From NCBI RefSeq assembly GCF_016583985.1, contig NZ_NRSD01000014.1, forward strand, positions 1 to 64,000: a stretch of DNA of 64,000 nt, written 5' to 3'. Of the stretch, positions 9,175 through 19,040 are shown piece after piece. The DNA comes from Thiocapsa imhoffii (GTDB lineage Bacteria; Pseudomonadota; Gammaproteobacteria; Chromatiales; Chromatiaceae). The notes under the pieces were generated by a model. That model had not been told where the DNA came from and did no database searches. It saw nothing but the letters and a program-made list of their open reading frames with translations. Within the stretch, counting starts at the first letter, position 1. The number at the start of each line of letters is the position of its first letter. Both the position numbers and the translations under genes were made by a program.

Positions 9175-10359
9175 ATGTTTAAGATCCAAACGCTCAATCA
9201 TATTGCGGTCGCAGGACTCGATCGCTTGCCCCGTGATCGCTATGAGGTGGCCTCTGAAATCACCCATCCGGATGCGATATTAGTGCGCTCGGCGGCGATG
9301 CAAGCGGCTGAGATTCCGTCCACGGTCCAGGCCATCGGTCGTGCCGGTGCGGGAACCAACAATGTGCCGGTCGCGGCCATGACCGCGCGTGGCATTGCGG
9401 TGTTCAATGCGCCCGGCGCCAATGCCAATGCCGTCAAGGAATTGGTGATCGCAGGGATGTTGATCGCGGCGCGAAACATCGGGCAGGCCTGGCAATTCGC
9501 CCGTCAGCTCACGGGCGATGATGCGGAGATCCATCGCGCCGTCGAGGCCGGGAAGAAGCAGTTTGTCGGTTTCGAACTGCCGGGGCGCACCCTCGGCGTC
9601 ATTGGTCTCGGGGCGATCGGGGTGAAGGTCGCTAATGCCGCTCGTTCGCTTGGGATGCAGGTCGTTGGTTATGATCCAACGATCACGGTCCAGCGAGCCT
9701 GGCAACTCGAGAGTGGTGTGCAGCCAGCGCTGAGCATCGACGATCTTCTCTCGCGCTCGGACTTTGTGACCTTCCACGTCCCCCTCACCGATGAGACCCG
9801 CGGCATGATCAATGCCGATCGACTGCGGATCCTGCGCAAGGGTGCTGTGCTGTTGAACTTCTCGCGCGACGGGATCCTCGATGACGACGCGGTGGTCACC
9901 GCGCTCGACCAAGGTCACGTCTATGCGTACTGTTGCGATTTTCCGAGTAATCTCCTGAAAGATCACCCCCGTGTGATCGCCTTACCCCATCTTGGTGCTT
10001 CGACCCGGGAGGCCGAGGAGAACTGTGCCATCATGGTTGCCGAGCAGGTTCGTGATTATCTGGAACACGGCAATGTGACGAACTCGGTGAATTTTCCGGA
10101 GATCCAGGTGCCGCGCAATGGCGGATATCGCATGGCAATCGTCAATAGCAATGTCCCGAACATGGTTGGTCAGATCTCAACCGACCTCGCGACGGCCGGA
10201 CTCAATATCCTGGATATGGCCAATCGCTCGCGCGGTGACGTCGCGGTGACCCTCATCGATATCGACCGACGCTGCCCCGAGGAGACAGTGCAAGAGCTGC
10301 GCTCGATCGCGGGCGTCCTCTCGGTGCGGTGTCTCGGCACCAGGGAACGGGGCGACTGA
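9175..10359 (+). CDS. serA: D-3-phosphoglycerate dehydrogenase
   Basis: A 394-residue NAD-dependent dehydrogenase for the first step of serine synthesis, 3-phosphoglycerate to 3-phosphohydroxypyruvate. Signs are GRAGAGTNNVPV near 55-66, the dinucleotide fold GLGAIG near 145-150, the catalytic-Arg region NFSRDG (many relatives have ARGG), and the His motif LPHLGAST. A C-terminal ACT domain (about 320-390) probably binds serine. Two ATGs are adjacent (9172 and 9175). The second gives MFKIQTLNHIA, and the longer in-frame start at 9130 is unlikely. The stop codon shares one base with the pheA start (TGATG), implying translational coupling. Having serA between serC and pheA places both first serine steps together. 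Confidence 0.93.
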   Translation: MFKIQTLNHIAVAGLDRLPRDRYEVASEITHPDAILVRSAAMQAAEIPSTVQAIGRAGAGTNNVPVAAMTARGIAVFNAPGANANAVKELVIAGMLIAARNIGQAWQFARQLTGDDAEIHRAVEAGKKQFVGFELPGRTLGVIGLGAIGVKVANAARSLGMQVVGYDPTITVQRAWQLESGVQPALSIDDLLSRSDFVTFHVPLTDETRGMINADRLRILRKGAVLLNFSRDGILDDDAVVTALDQGHVYAYCCDFPSNLLKDHPRVIALPHLGASTREAEENCAIMVAEQVRDYLEHGNVTNSVNFPEIQVPRNGGYRMAIVNSNVPNMVGQISTDLATAGLNILDMANRSRGDVAVTLIDIDRRCPEETVQELRSIAGVLSVRCLGTRERGD

Positions 10360-11459
10360 TGGAGCAGGCGGGCACCCAGGGCGATGGCCTGAAAGATGTG
10401 CGAGATCGCATCGACGCGATCGATCTGGAACTCCTCAGCCTCATCAGCGAGCGTGCCCGCTGCGCCCAACAAGTGGCACAGATCAAGACCGCGGCGGATG
10501 GGCAGCGGGTTCAGTTCTACCGTCCCGAGCGTGAAGTCGCCGTCCTGCGGCGGATCAAGGCCGCCAACGCCGGGCCGCTGGACGGCGAGGAAGTCGCGCG
10601 CCTCTTCCGCGAGATCATGTCAGCCTGCTTGGCGCTTGAGCGTCCGCTCAACGTGGCCTATCTCGGTCCGGCCGGGACCTTCACGCAGGCCGCGGCGATC
10701 AAACATTTCGGGCACTCGGTGCAGACCTTCGCCTTGGCGACGATCAGTGAGATCTTTCGCGAGGTCGAGGCGGGTTCCTGCGACTTCGGTGTGGTGCCGG
10801 TCGAGAACTCGACCGAGGGCGTGGTGAGCCATACCCTGGACACCTTCATGACATCCCCGCTGCGGATCACGGGTGAGGTCAGCCTGCGCATCCACCATCA
10901 TCTGTTGAGCGTCGTCGATCAACTGTGCATGATCCGAACCGTCTATTCGCATCAGCAATCACTGGCGCAATGCCGCGGCTGGCTCGACCGTCACCTGCCG
11001 AACGCCGAGCGGGTAGCGATGGGCAGCAACGCCGAGGCGGCGCGCACGGCGGCGACCGAAGAGGATGCCGCAGCCGTCGCGGGTTGGCAGGCCGCCGAGA
11101 TCTACGGACTCAAGGTCCTGGCGGAGCGCATCGAGGATGAGCCGGGCAATACCACGCGTTTTCTCGTCATCGGTCCGCAGGATGCGCCACCGAGCGGCGA
11201 GGACAAGACCAGTCTGCTGCTGTCCTGTCGCAATCAGGCTGGCGGACTCCATGCCCTGCTGACCCCCTTGGCGGCGCACGGGATTAGCATGACCCGCATC
11301 GAGTCACGACCCTCGCGCCGCGGAATCTGGGACTATGTCTTCTTCATCGACATCATGGGACACCGCGATGACCCCAAAGTGGCGCTCGCCTTGGAGAGCC
11401 TGAAACAGTCTTCTCTCCTGTTCAAGGTGCTCGGCTCCTATCCGGTCGCGGTGCTGTGA
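10359..11459 (+). CDS. pheA: Bifunctional chorismate mutase / prephenate dehydratase (P-protein)
   Basis: A 366-residue bifunctional enzyme turning chorismate via prephenate into phenylpyruvate, the committed route to phenylalanine. Residues about 8-95 are an AroQ-type chorismate mutase helix bundle (VRDRIDAIDLELL). Residues 100-275 are prephenate dehydratase, with YLGPAGTFTQAA and the catalytic-Thr motif STEGVVSHTLD. Residues 280-366 are an ACT domain with the ESRPSRRG phenylalanine-binding motif, which indicates feedback inhibition. The start ATG overlaps the serA stop by one base. Position and architecture match pseudomonad and Chromatiales serC-pheA-hisC-tyrA clusters. An upstream in-frame ATG at 10329 lies inside serA and is rejected. 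Confidence 0.96.
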   Translation: MEQAGTQGDGLKDVRDRIDAIDLELLSLISERARCAQQVAQIKTAADGQRVQFYRPEREVAVLRRIKAANAGPLDGEEVARLFREIMSACLALERPLNVAYLGPAGTFTQAAAIKHFGHSVQTFALATISEIFREVEAGSCDFGVVPVENSTEGVVSHTLDTFMTSPLRITGEVSLRIHHHLLSVVDQLCMIRTVYSHQQSLAQCRGWLDRHLPNAERVAMGSNAEAARTAATEEDAAAVAGWQAAEIYGLKVLAERIEDEPGNTTRFLVIGPQDAPPSGEDKTSLLLSCRNQAGGLHALLTPLAAHGISMTRIESRPSRRGIWDYVFFIDIMGHRDDPKVALALESLKQSSLLFKVLGSYPVAVL

Positions 11460-11629
11460 TGCGGGGTGACGTGCTCGCGCTGCGCGCTTGCGAGCCTCAT
11501 CCAGAGGCCGGGGTACCATTGTGGTGCCGGCGTCCACCCGGCTTGAGATCCTGCTGATCTGTCGCGTCGTCTCCGCCGTGAGCGCTGCAGACGACTCTCC
11601 ACCAATCCTTCAACATGTGAAGCCCTGAC

Positions 11630-12742
11630 ATGATGGTCCAAGACAATCCGTTTCTCGCGCTCACGGCCCCCGGGATCGCGGGTCTGACACCCTATGTACC
11701 GGGCAAGCCGGTTTCGGAACTCGAGCGCGAGTTCGGTATCAGTGACTCAGTCAAACTGGCATCGAACGAAAATCCCTTGGGACCTGGGCCTAGGGCGCGG
11801 GCGGCGATCGCGGCGCAATTGGACGAACTTGGCCGTTATCCGGATGGCGGGGGCTTCGAACTGCGGCGGGTCCTGGCTGAGTTTCATGGCGTTACGCAAA
11901 GTGCCGTGACGCTCGGGAACGGCTCGAACGATGTCCTCGATCTGGTTGCCCGGACGTTTTTACAGCCCGGGACCGAGTCGGTGTTCTCCCAGTATGCCTT
12001 CGCCGTCTACCCCATCGCGACGCAGGCGGTTGGGGCCACGGCACGGATCGCCGAGGCGCGCGACTTTGGCCATGACTTGGAGGCCATGGCGGCACTGGTC
12101 ACCGACCGGACCCGCGTGGTCTGGATCGCGAATCCGAACAATCCAACCGGCACCTGGCTTGCTGCCGCTCCCTTGCGTTCCTTCATCAGTTCGTTGCCGA
12201 GCACCTGCATGGTGGTGGTTGACGAGGCCTACACCGAATACGTCAGCGAACCGGATTTCCCCGATGCGACGCATTGGCTCGAGAGTTTTCCGAATTTGAT
12301 CGTGACCCGGACCTTTGCCAAAGCGCATGGGCTCGCCTCGCTCCGGGTCGGCTATGGTCTCAGTGATCCGCGGGTCGCCGAGCTCCTCAATCGGGTGCGA
12401 CAGCCCTTTAATGTGAACACCTTCGCGCAAGCGGCCGCGGCGGCGGCGATCCTCGATCGCGAACATGTGCGTGCCTCGGTCGAACTGAATCGGGCGGGCA
12501 TGCGCCAGTACACCGAGGCCTTCGAGCGCCTCGGTCTCGACTACATTCCCTCGGTCGGTAATTTCATTACGGTAGACGTTGGGCGTCCCGCGGGGCCGGT
12601 GAATCAGGAATTGCTCCGGCGTGGCATCATCGTCCGCCCCGTTGGGAATTATGGACTCCCACACCATCTGCGGATCAGCATTGGTCTCGAGTCGGAGAAT
12701 GCGCGTTGTCTCGCTGCGCTCGAGGAGCTGCTGGCACCATGA
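11630..12742 (+). CDS. hisC: Histidinol-phosphate aminotransferase
   Basis: A 370-residue class I/II PLP aminotransferase. Features are KLASNENPLGPGP near the N-terminus, GNGSNDVLDL in the cofactor-binding region, the NPNNPTGTW loop, VVDEAYTEY, and the PLP lysine in TFAKAHGLASLRVGY. These identify the HisC family, which makes histidinol phosphate. In this chromosomal context the enzyme commonly also serves tyrosine and phenylalanine transamination, so it may be a broad-range or aromatic paralogue. Start is ATG 11630 or the adjacent 11633. A 170-bp gap after pheA could contain a promoter. Its stop overlaps tyrA by 4 bp (ATGA). Confidence 0.93.
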   Translation: MMVQDNPFLALTAPGIAGLTPYVPGKPVSELEREFGISDSVKLASNENPLGPGPRARAAIAAQLDELGRYPDGGGFELRRVLAEFHGVTQSAVTLGNGSNDVLDLVARTFLQPGTESVFSQYAFAVYPIATQAVGATARIAEARDFGHDLEAMAALVTDRTRVVWIANPNNPTGTWLAAAPLRSFISSLPSTCMVVVDEAYTEYVSEPDFPDATHWLESFPNLIVTRTFAKAHGLASLRVGYGLSDPRVAELLNRVRQPFNVNTFAQAAAAAAILDREHVRASVELNRAGMRQYTEAFERLGLDYIPSVGNFITVDVGRPAGPVNQELLRRGIIVRPVGNYGLPHHLRISIGLESENARCLAALEELLAP

Positions 12743-13611
12743 TTCGGCGACTCGCCGTCATCGGCGTTGGGCTGATCGGTGGATCCCTAGCGCGGGCACT
12801 GCGCGCGGCTAACGCGGTCGAGGAGGTCATTGGATGTGGCCGCGCGCCGGCGAATCTCGCGCGTGCGCGCGAACTCGGGGTGATCGACCGATTCACTCAG
12901 GATCCGGCGGCGGCGGCGGCGGATGCGGATATGGTCTTCATCGCAGTGCCACTTGGGGCGATGCGTGACATCTTCGCCACAATCGCTCCACGGCTGGCAC
13001 CCGAGGCGGTCGTGACCGACGGTGGCAGCGTCAAGGGGAGTGTGGTCGCGGATGCTGTCAGTGTTGTCGGGCGTGCACCGCCCTGGCTAGTGCCGGGCCA
13101 TCCGATCGCCGGCACCGAGCATAGTGGTGTCGAGGCCTCCTTTGCCGAGCTCTATCGGGGCCGGCGCGTGATTCTGACCCCCCTCTCGGAAACAGACAAC
13201 ACGGCACTTGAACGCGTGACCCAGATGTGGGAGTGCTGTGGTGCCGAGGTCACGACCATGTCGGTCGCGCATCACGACGAGATCCTCGCTGCGACGAGCC
13301 ATTTGCCGCACATGCTCGCCTTTGGGTTGGTGGATACCTTGTCGCGGATGCATGAGCACGAGGATATCTTCCGGTACGCCGCCGGGGGCTTTCGTGACTT
13401 TACCCGGATCGCCTCCAGTAATCCGGTCATGTGGCGGGACATCTGCTTGGCAAACCGCGAGGCCTTGAGCGCCATGCTGGCCCGTTTCAGTGTGGAGATG
13501 ACGGATTTGGCGGAGAGCATCCGGCGCGCCGATGCCGAACGTCTCCTGAGCATCTTCGAGCGGGCGAAGCAGGCACGTGACCAGCAGGTGGAGCGGGCGC
13601 GCAGCGCCTGA
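12739..13611 (+). CDS. tyrA: Prephenate dehydrogenase
   Basis: A 290-residue NAD(P)-dependent prephenate (or arogenate) dehydrogenase for tyrosine synthesis. It opens with the Rossmann motif GVGLIGGSLARAL. It also carries VTDGGSVKGSV and the catalytic-His segment GHPIAGTEHSGVEAS, then an all-helical dimerisation domain containing HHDEILAATSHLPHMLAF. It is monofunctional: there is no chorismate mutase or ACT domain. The start is set by the 4-bp overlap with hisC; a longer in-frame start at 12706 lies within hisC. In many relatives aroA follows, but here the cluster ends and the next gene is convergent. Confidence 0.95.
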   Translation: MIRRLAVIGVGLIGGSLARALRAANAVEEVIGCGRAPANLARARELGVIDRFTQDPAAAAADADMVFIAVPLGAMRDIFATIAPRLAPEAVVTDGGSVKGSVVADAVSVVGRAPPWLVPGHPIAGTEHSGVEASFAELYRGRRVILTPLSETDNTALERVTQMWECCGAEVTTMSVAHHDEILAATSHLPHMLAFGLVDTLSRMHEHEDIFRYAAGGFRDFTRIASSNPVMWRDICLANREALSAMLARFSVEMTDLAESIRRADAERLLSIFERAKQARDQQVERARSA

Positions 13612-13697
13612 GCGACCGCTCCTGCAACAGCGGGGGAGGCCGAAGGCACTGACGTCTGGCGGGCGCGGTGGTCAATGGTGTCGGTTGCGGGAGGCGG

Positions 13698-15047
13698 TCA
13701 GCCCATCCCGAGCCGGTTTTCCAGCGCCAGTTGCGCGACCCCGTAAGCCGCCTCAGTTTGGGTGGCCGCCGTGACCTCGGTGTCGAGGATCCGGGCGCGG
13801 ATCCGTGTCCAGGTCGGATTCACCGCACCGCCACCGAGCGTCAGGATCCGGCGCGGCCTGGGTGCGCCAAGTTCGACGAGGCGACGATAGCCCTCGGCTT
13901 CGATGTTGGCGATGCCTTCGAGGAGGCCCTGGAGGAAGTCCGAAGGTTGCGTCGGGCGTGGCGTCAGCCGTGGTGCGAACTCGGGGTCAGGATGCGGAAA
14001 GCGCTCGCCGGGTGTCAACAGTGGGTAGTAGTCCAGGCCTGACGGACGATGCGGGTCGATCACTTGGCTCAAGGCCGCGATCTCCGCGTCACTGAAGAAT
14101 GCGCGCAGCACGGCACTGCCACTGTTCGAGGCGCCGCCGACCAGCCAGGCGTCACCGTAGCGCTGGCTATAGACGCCAGACGCGCTGTCCCGGATCGGCT
14201 GTTCGCAGAGGATTTTGACCACCAGGGTTGAGCCCAGGCTAGTGACCGCATCACCAGGACGCCGTGCGCCGGCAGCGAGTACGGCAGCGGTGCTGTCGGT
14301 CGTGCCCGCATGGATCGCTGTGGATGTGGGCCAGCCGAGCGGGCTGGCGATCGCGGGTGCCAGGGTTCCCATGATGGTGCCGGGTGCCTGCACTGCGGGG
14401 AGCCGCACGCCGCTTGGCAGGATCTCCTGGAGCCAGTCTGGCCAGCCGAGCCGCTGCGCGTCATAGCCGAGCTTGAGTGCGTTGTTCCAGTCACTGAATC
14501 CTAGTCGGCCGCACAAGCGCCCTAGCAGCCAATCGGCTTGATGCAATGCGAGGACATCATGCGTGGGCTGTGCCTCGCGATAGAGCAAGAGCACCTTAGC
14601 CAAGCTTGAGGTCGCGCCCCGGGCCGCACTTTCGCTCGGCGCGACCCGTGCGACTTGGGCTGCCTCATCCACCGCGCTGCGATCATTGTACAAACGAGCC
14701 GATCCAAGCGGTGCGCCTTCTCGATCGGTTAGAAGCACTGTGGACGAGGTGGCGTCGAGACACAGTCCCACAGGCGCTCGGCCGCCGAGTGCCTGCTTGA
14801 GGTCGCCCAGCACCCCAAGGAGCGTGTCCCACCAGTGCTCCGGGTTCTGTGTGCAATGACCCGGGCTAGGCTGCGTTGGCGGATCCAAGGCTCGGCGCGC
14901 CTGGGCGCACACCCGCGCATCCTCATCGATGGCGATCGCGCGGCAGCCGGAGGTTCCCATATCAACGCCGATCCACACGCGATCCTTGTGCGCCCCGGCA
15001 CGAGGTTCGGCGGCGTACCGGTCCGCCGCCAACGCATGGGCTCTCAT
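13698..15047 (-). CDS. FGGY-family carbohydrate kinase
   Basis: A 449-residue sugar kinase of the FGGY (actin/hexokinase-fold) family. The N-terminal phosphate-binding loop is GVDMGTSGCRAIAID, the catalytic-base region LYNDRSA lies in the first half, and GTTDSTAAVLAAGA and LTLGGGAVNPTW form the adenine-binding side. It resembles xylulokinase-like enzymes that act as D-ribulokinases in cyanobacteria and plants, but substrate cannot be read from sequence. The ATG overlaps the queF stop by one base on the minus strand (TGATG), so it is translated with queF. An upstream in-frame start at 15080 would lie within queF. Coupling to a queuosine gene is unexpected. Confidence 0.8.
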   Translation of the reverse strand: MRAHALAADRYAAEPRAGAHKDRVWIGVDMGTSGCRAIAIDEDARVCAQARRALDPPTQPSPGHCTQNPEHWWDTLLGVLGDLKQALGGRAPVGLCLDATSSTVLLTDREGAPLGSARLYNDRSAVDEAAQVARVAPSESAARGATSSLAKVLLLYREAQPTHDVLALHQADWLLGRLCGRLGFSDWNNALKLGYDAQRLGWPDWLQEILPSGVRLPAVQAPGTIMGTLAPAIASPLGWPTSTAIHAGTTDSTAAVLAAGARRPGDAVTSLGSTLVVKILCEQPIRDSASGVYSQRYGDAWLVGGASNSGSAVLRAFFSDAEIAALSQVIDPHRPSGLDYYPLLTPGERFPHPDPEFAPRLTPRPTQPSDFLQGLLEGIANIEAEGYRRLVELGAPRPRRILTLGGGAVNPTWTRIRARILDTEVTAATQTEAAYGVAQLALENRLGMG

Positions 15048-15436
15048 CAGGGGAGCTGGACGGGTTGCGGCGCTTGCCAAGCGGGCGCGCGGTGCTCGGC
15101 CACCACGCTGGTGTAGAGGCCGCCGCGGACGTTGAAGACCGCGGTCAGGCGCATGAAGCGGGGCTGCGTCGCGGCGACGAGATCGTCTAGGATCTGATTG
15201 GTCACGGCTTCGTGAAACGCGCCTTCATCACGGAATGACCAGGTATAGAGCTTCAAGGATTTGAGTTCGACGCAGCGCTCCTCCGGGACATATTCGAGCG
15301 TCAACTCAGCGAAATCCGGTTGGCCCGTTTTGGGGCAGAGACAAGTGAATTCCGGGATCCGGATCCGGATGCAGTAATCCCGCTCGGGTTGCGGATTTGG
15401 GAAGGTCTCGAGCACGCGGCTCGGCTGGGTCGACAT
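15047..15436 (-). CDS. queF: NADPH-dependent 7-cyano-7-deazaguanine reductase (preQ0 reductase)
   Basis: A 129-residue short-type (tunnelling-fold) QueF reducing preQ0 to preQ1 in queuosine tRNA-modification synthesis. The nucleophile is C34 in the [10 protein letters not shown] segment, the acid is D41, and the QueF NADPH-binding motif appears as ELKSLKLY (residues 57-64). A strong AGGAGA site lies 8 bases before the ATG, preceded by a run of eight T on the coding strand. The in-frame extension to 15691 contains no QueF features. No preQ1 riboswitch is recognisable in the 208 bp upstream. No other que genes are in the window. Confidence 0.93.
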   Translation of the reverse strand: MSTQPSRVLETFPNPQPERDYCIRIRIPEFTCLCPKTGQPDFAELTLEYVPEERCVELKSLKLYTWSFRDEGAFHEAVTNQILDDLVAATQPRFMRLTAVFNVRGGLYTSVVAEHRAPAWQAPQPVQLP

Positions 15437-15610
15437 CAAGGCGTCTCCTGCGGAAAAAAAACTGTGCTGGGCGACCCGATCGCGCGATCCGGTCCACCGG
15501 ACCTCAGGCGTGAGGGAGCCCGCGGTCGCGAGTGGGTGTGACGACCGCCATCGACCCACCCGTGGGCATCCAGGTTCCAGTGCCATCCGCTGCGGAAGCA
15601 GGCCGGAGCC

Positions 15611-15636
15611 TGCCGGGCGCTTCTGCGCGCCCGGCA
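15611..15636 (-). terminator. Perfect 10-bp hairpin after the transglutaminase/DUF2126 gene
   Basis: TGCCGGGCGC and GCGCCCGGCA flank a 6-base loop, starting 9 bases past the stop of the minus-strand gene ending at 15645. It is placed like a terminator. There is no U-tract after it, so intrinsic termination may be weak or absent. It could also protect the 3' end of the message. Confidence 0.45.
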
Positions 15637-15644
15637 TGGCCCTC

Positions 15645-18600
15645 TCAGCAACCGGGCCGATAGCGCAGATCCAGAGTATAGGGATGCTCACCGGCCGGCT
15701 CGTGCGGTGGTGGATCGATCGGCGATGGGCTGTGCCCCATCACGCGGAAGCGTGCGATGCGGCGGCTTTCGGCCTCGTAGCTGTTGACCGGGAAGCTGCT
15801 CTCGCTGCGTCCGCCTGGATGGGCGACATAATAGGTGCAACCGCCGAGACTGGAACGGTTCCAGAGGTCGACGATCTCGAACAGGAGCGGGTTGTGCGAG
15901 GGAATCGTGGGGTGGAGACCCGAGGGTGGACTCCAAGCCTTGAAGCGAATCCCCGCAACGAACTCGGCTTTGCGCCCAGTGGGGTGCAATGGCACCCGCC
16001 GCCCATTGCAGGCGAGGACATGCCGGTCACCAACCATGCCGTTCAGCTTGACCTGCATGCGCTCGACCGAACTATCGACGAACCGCGCGGTTCCCTGCGC
16101 CGTGACTTCCTCCCCGAGCACGTGCCAGGGTTCGATGGCGGCGCGCAGTTCCATCTTGATCCCGTTCAGGGTGATGAGATCGCCATAATGGGGGAAGCGG
16201 AACTCGAAGAAGGGATCGAACCAGGCTGGGTCGAAGGGATAGCCCGCGCGTTGGAGATCACAGATGACATCCTCGAAGTCCTGTCTCACGAAATGTGGAA
16301 GCAGGAATCGATCGTGTAACTCGGTTCCCCAGCGCACCGGTTTGCGCCGGTAGGGTTCCTTCCAGAACCGTGCCACCAGGGTTCGCAGCAGCAGCATCTG
16401 TGCCAGACTCATGCGTTCGTGCGGTGGCATCTCGAAGGCCCGAAACTCCACAAGTCCCTGTCGCCCCGCTGCGCTGTCAGGCGAGTAGAGCTTGTCGATG
16501 CAGAACTCGGTGCGGTGGGTATTGCCCGTGACGTCGGTGAGCAGGTTGCGCAGTACGCGGTCGACCACCCAGGGTTGTGGGACCTCGCCCGGCGGCATCT
16601 GCTGAAAGGCGATATCCAACTCGTAGAGCCGATCGTCGCGTGCCTCGTCGACCCGTGGCGCCTGGCTGGTGGGACCGATGAAGGTCCCGGAGAAGAGATA
16701 GGACAGGCTTGGATGATGCTGCCAGTAGGTGATCAGGCTCTGGACCAGGTCCGGTTTGCGCAGCAGCGGGCTGTCGGCGGGGGTCGGTCCGCCGAGCGTG
16801 ACATGATTGCCGCCACCGGTTCCTGTATGGCGGCCATCGAGCATGAACTTCTCGGTGCCCAGCCGTGCCAAGCGTGCCTCTTCGTAGAGGATATGGGTGT
16901 CCTGGACCATCTGATCCCAGCTCTCGGCGGGATGGATGTTGACCTCGATCACCCCGGGATCGGGCGTGACCGCGAGCTTCTGGAGTCGTTGATCGCGTGG
17001 CGGTTCGTACCCCTCGATGATGATCGGCATCCCGAGTTCGGCGGCCGTGTCCTCGATGCAGAGGACCAAATCCAACCAGTGTTCGAGATGCGTGAGTGGG
17101 GGCATGAAACAGTAGAGTCGCCCTTCGCGTGGCTCGATACAGAGTGCGGTGCGAATGAGGTCGGGGTGCAGGTCATCGCGCAGCGCAACCTGTTGGCGCA
17201 GCGACTGGTGGGCATCGTCGAACGGGGTGATGCGTCCGTATCGCGCCGCGAGGTCGATGGGGCGATCTCCCTGCTCCCGGATCCGTTGGGGCGCGCGCGC
17301 CGGCTCGAGGATCTGGCTGTAGCGACGCGCGACCTCGTCGAAGGGCGAGCGCAGGGGCGCGACCGGTTCGAAGGGGTTGCGTTCCGGCACCGGATCGAGT
17401 TCCCCGTCTGGAACGTAGGGCAGGGCATCGAGAGGAAGGCGAAAGCCCATCGCTGAGTCCCCGGGGATCAAGAACAGGGTGCCGTCGCGGAAGGTCCAGC
17501 GGCCACTCTTCCAGCCGCCTTGCGCACCGAATCCCCACCAGCGCAGCGGCAGGATATAGCCGGCAACCCGATTCAACCCCTGCTGGAACAAACGCGTGAC
17601 ACGCTGGCGCTCGTTCGGGTCCTTCAGTTTATTGTCGAGCGGGTTGACGTTGGCCGGCAGGCGGGCTTCCTTCCACAGATAGTAGAAGACATCCTCATAA
17701 GCCTCGGAGGCGAAACTCGGATCAACGCCAAGATGGCGAGCAAGGGTTCGGATAAAGCGCTCTGCCTCGGCCGGACCATGTCCATATTGTGTCTTCTCCA
17801 AGCCTAAGAGGCTGGGGTCGCGCCACACCGGCTGGCCATCCTTGCGCCAGAAACAGGTGAGCGCCCAGCGTGGGAGTTGCTCGCCGGGATACCACTTGCC
17901 TTGGCCGATGTGCAGCAAGCCTCCGGGGGCGAAACGCTGTTTCAGTCGGGTCAGCAGATCTTCGGCGAGGATCTTCTTCGTCGGTCCCAAGGCGGCGATA
18001 TTCCACTCAGCGCCATCCATATCATCGATGGACACGAACGTGGGTTCTCCACCCATGGTCAGGCGCACATCATGCGCCTGGAGTTCGTGATCGACCTGGT
18101 GACCGAGCGCTTCGATTGCCGCCCATTGCTCCTCGGTATAGGGCTTGGTCACCCGCGGATCTTCATGGATCCGCGTGATGCGATTATGGAAATAGAGTTC
18201 AACCTCGCAGCGCTCGGTCGCTCCCGTGATGGGTGCGGCACTGCGCGGCGCCGGCGAGCAGGCGAGCGGAATGTGACCCTCGCCCGCGAAGAGGCCAGAT
18301 GTGGGGTCCAGTCCGACCCAGCCCGCACCCGGCACGAAGACCTCGGCCCAAGCATGCAGGTCGGTGAAGTCACGTTCCGGTCCCGAGGGGCCATCGAGCG
18401 ATTTCACATCCGCGGTTAATTGCACGAGGTATCCGGAGACGAAGCGCGCCGCCAAGCCAAGATGCCGCAGGATCTGCACTAAGAGCCAGCCGGTGTCGCG
18501 GCAGGAACCGAGGCGTCGGCTCAAGGTCTCCTCGCAGCTTTGGACACCGGCTTCCATGCGGATCACATAGCCGATGTCTTGCTGAAGTTGACGGTTGAGA

Positions 18601-19040
18601 TCGACCAGGAAATAGACGGTTTCGCGTCTGCTTCGGTCCACCGAGGCGACCCATTCGCGCAGGAGGGGGCCATCTTCCGTGACTTCCAGGTAGGGCGTCA
18701 GTTCCTTGCGCAGATCCGGTTCGTATTGGAATGGGTAGTGATACGCTGAATCCTCAAGGAAAAAGTCGAAGGGGTTGATGGTGATCATCTCGGCGATCAC
18801 ATCGACTTCGACTGTCAGGGTGCGCGCCTTTTCGGGAAACACGAGCCGTGCGAGATAGTTACCAAAGGCATCCTGCTGCCAGTTGATGAAGTGTTCAGCC
18901 GGGTCGACTTTGAGCGAATAGGACCGGATGGGCGTGCGGCAGTGAGGCGCTGGGCGGAGGCGCACCACATGGGGGGCTAGGTTCACCGAACGGTCGAAAC
19001 GGTATTCGGTCTTGTGGTTGATCTCGACGAGGATCGACAT
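15645..19040 (-). CDS. Large transglutaminase-like / DUF2126 protein
   Basis: An 1131-residue protein. Residues 1-100 are the bacterial transglutaminase N-terminal beta domain. Residues about 140-260 are a transglutaminase/protease core with a plausible triad C180 (GSCRDTG), H229 (DLHAW) and D245 (GLDPTSG). The remainder, from roughly residue 330, is the DUF2126 region. Such proteins usually neighbour circularly permuted ATP-grasp and alpha-E proteins, and the set has been proposed to make or cleave peptide tags. No such partner is seen here. No signal peptide is visible, so it is probably cytoplasmic. The ATG at 19040 gives [13 protein letters not shown], the normal family N-terminus; the extension to 19097 is not needed. 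Substrate is unknown. Confidence 0.88.
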   Translation of the reverse strand: MSILVEINHKTEYRFDRSVNLAPHVVRLRPAPHCRTPIRSYSLKVDPAEHFINWQQDAFGNYLARLVFPEKARTLTVEVDVIAEMITINPFDFFLEDSAYHYPFQYEPDLRKELTPYLEVTEDGPLLREWVASVDRSRRETVYFLVDLNRQLQQDIGYVIRMEAGVQSCEETLSRRLGSCRDTGWLLVQILRHLGLAARFVSGYLVQLTADVKSLDGPSGPERDFTDLHAWAEVFVPGAGWVGLDPTSGLFAGEGHIPLACSPAPRSAAPITGATERCEVELYFHNRITRIHEDPRVTKPYTEEQWAAIEALGHQVDHELQAHDVRLTMGGEPTFVSIDDMDGAEWNIAALGPTKKILAEDLLTRLKQRFAPGGLLHIGQGKWYPGEQLPRWALTCFWRKDGQPVWRDPSLLGLEKTQYGHGPAEAERFIRTLARHLGVDPSFASEAYEDVFYYLWKEARLPANVNPLDNKLKDPNERQRVTRLFQQGLNRVAGYILPLRWWGFGAQGGWKSGRWTFRDGTLFLIPGDSAMGFRLPLDALPYVPDGELDPVPERNPFEPVAPLRSPFDEVARRYSQILEPARAPQRIREQGDRPIDLAARYGRITPFDDAHQSLRQQVALRDDLHPDLIRTALCIEPREGRLYCFMPPLTHLEHWLDLVLCIEDTAAELGMPIIIEGYEPPRDQRLQKLAVTPDPGVIEVNIHPAESWDQMVQDTHILYEEARLARLGTEKFMLDGRHTGTGGGNHVTLGGPTPADSPLLRKPDLVQSLITYWQHHPSLSYLFSGTFIGPTSQAPRVDEARDDRLYELDIAFQQMPPGEVPQPWVVDRVLRNLLTDVTGNTHRTEFCIDKLYSPDSAAGRQGLVEFRAFEMPPHERMSLAQMLLLRTLVARFWKEPYRRKPVRWGTELHDRFLLPHFVRQDFEDVICDLQRAGYPFDPAWFDPFFEFRFPHYGDLITLNGIKMELRAAIEPWHVLGEEVTAQGTARFVDSSVERMQVKLNGMVGDRHVLACNGRRVPLHPTGRKAEFVAGIRFKAWSPPSGLHPTIPSHNPLLFEIVDLWNRSSLGGCTYYVAHPGGRSESSFPVNSYEAESRRIARFRVMGHSPSPIDPPPHEPAGEHPYTLDLRYRPGC

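Noticed and set aside
16419..17456. 345-residue plus-strand frame inside the DUF2126 gene
   Set aside because: It is an antisense shadow of a well-supported 1131-residue gene and lacks recognisable motifs.
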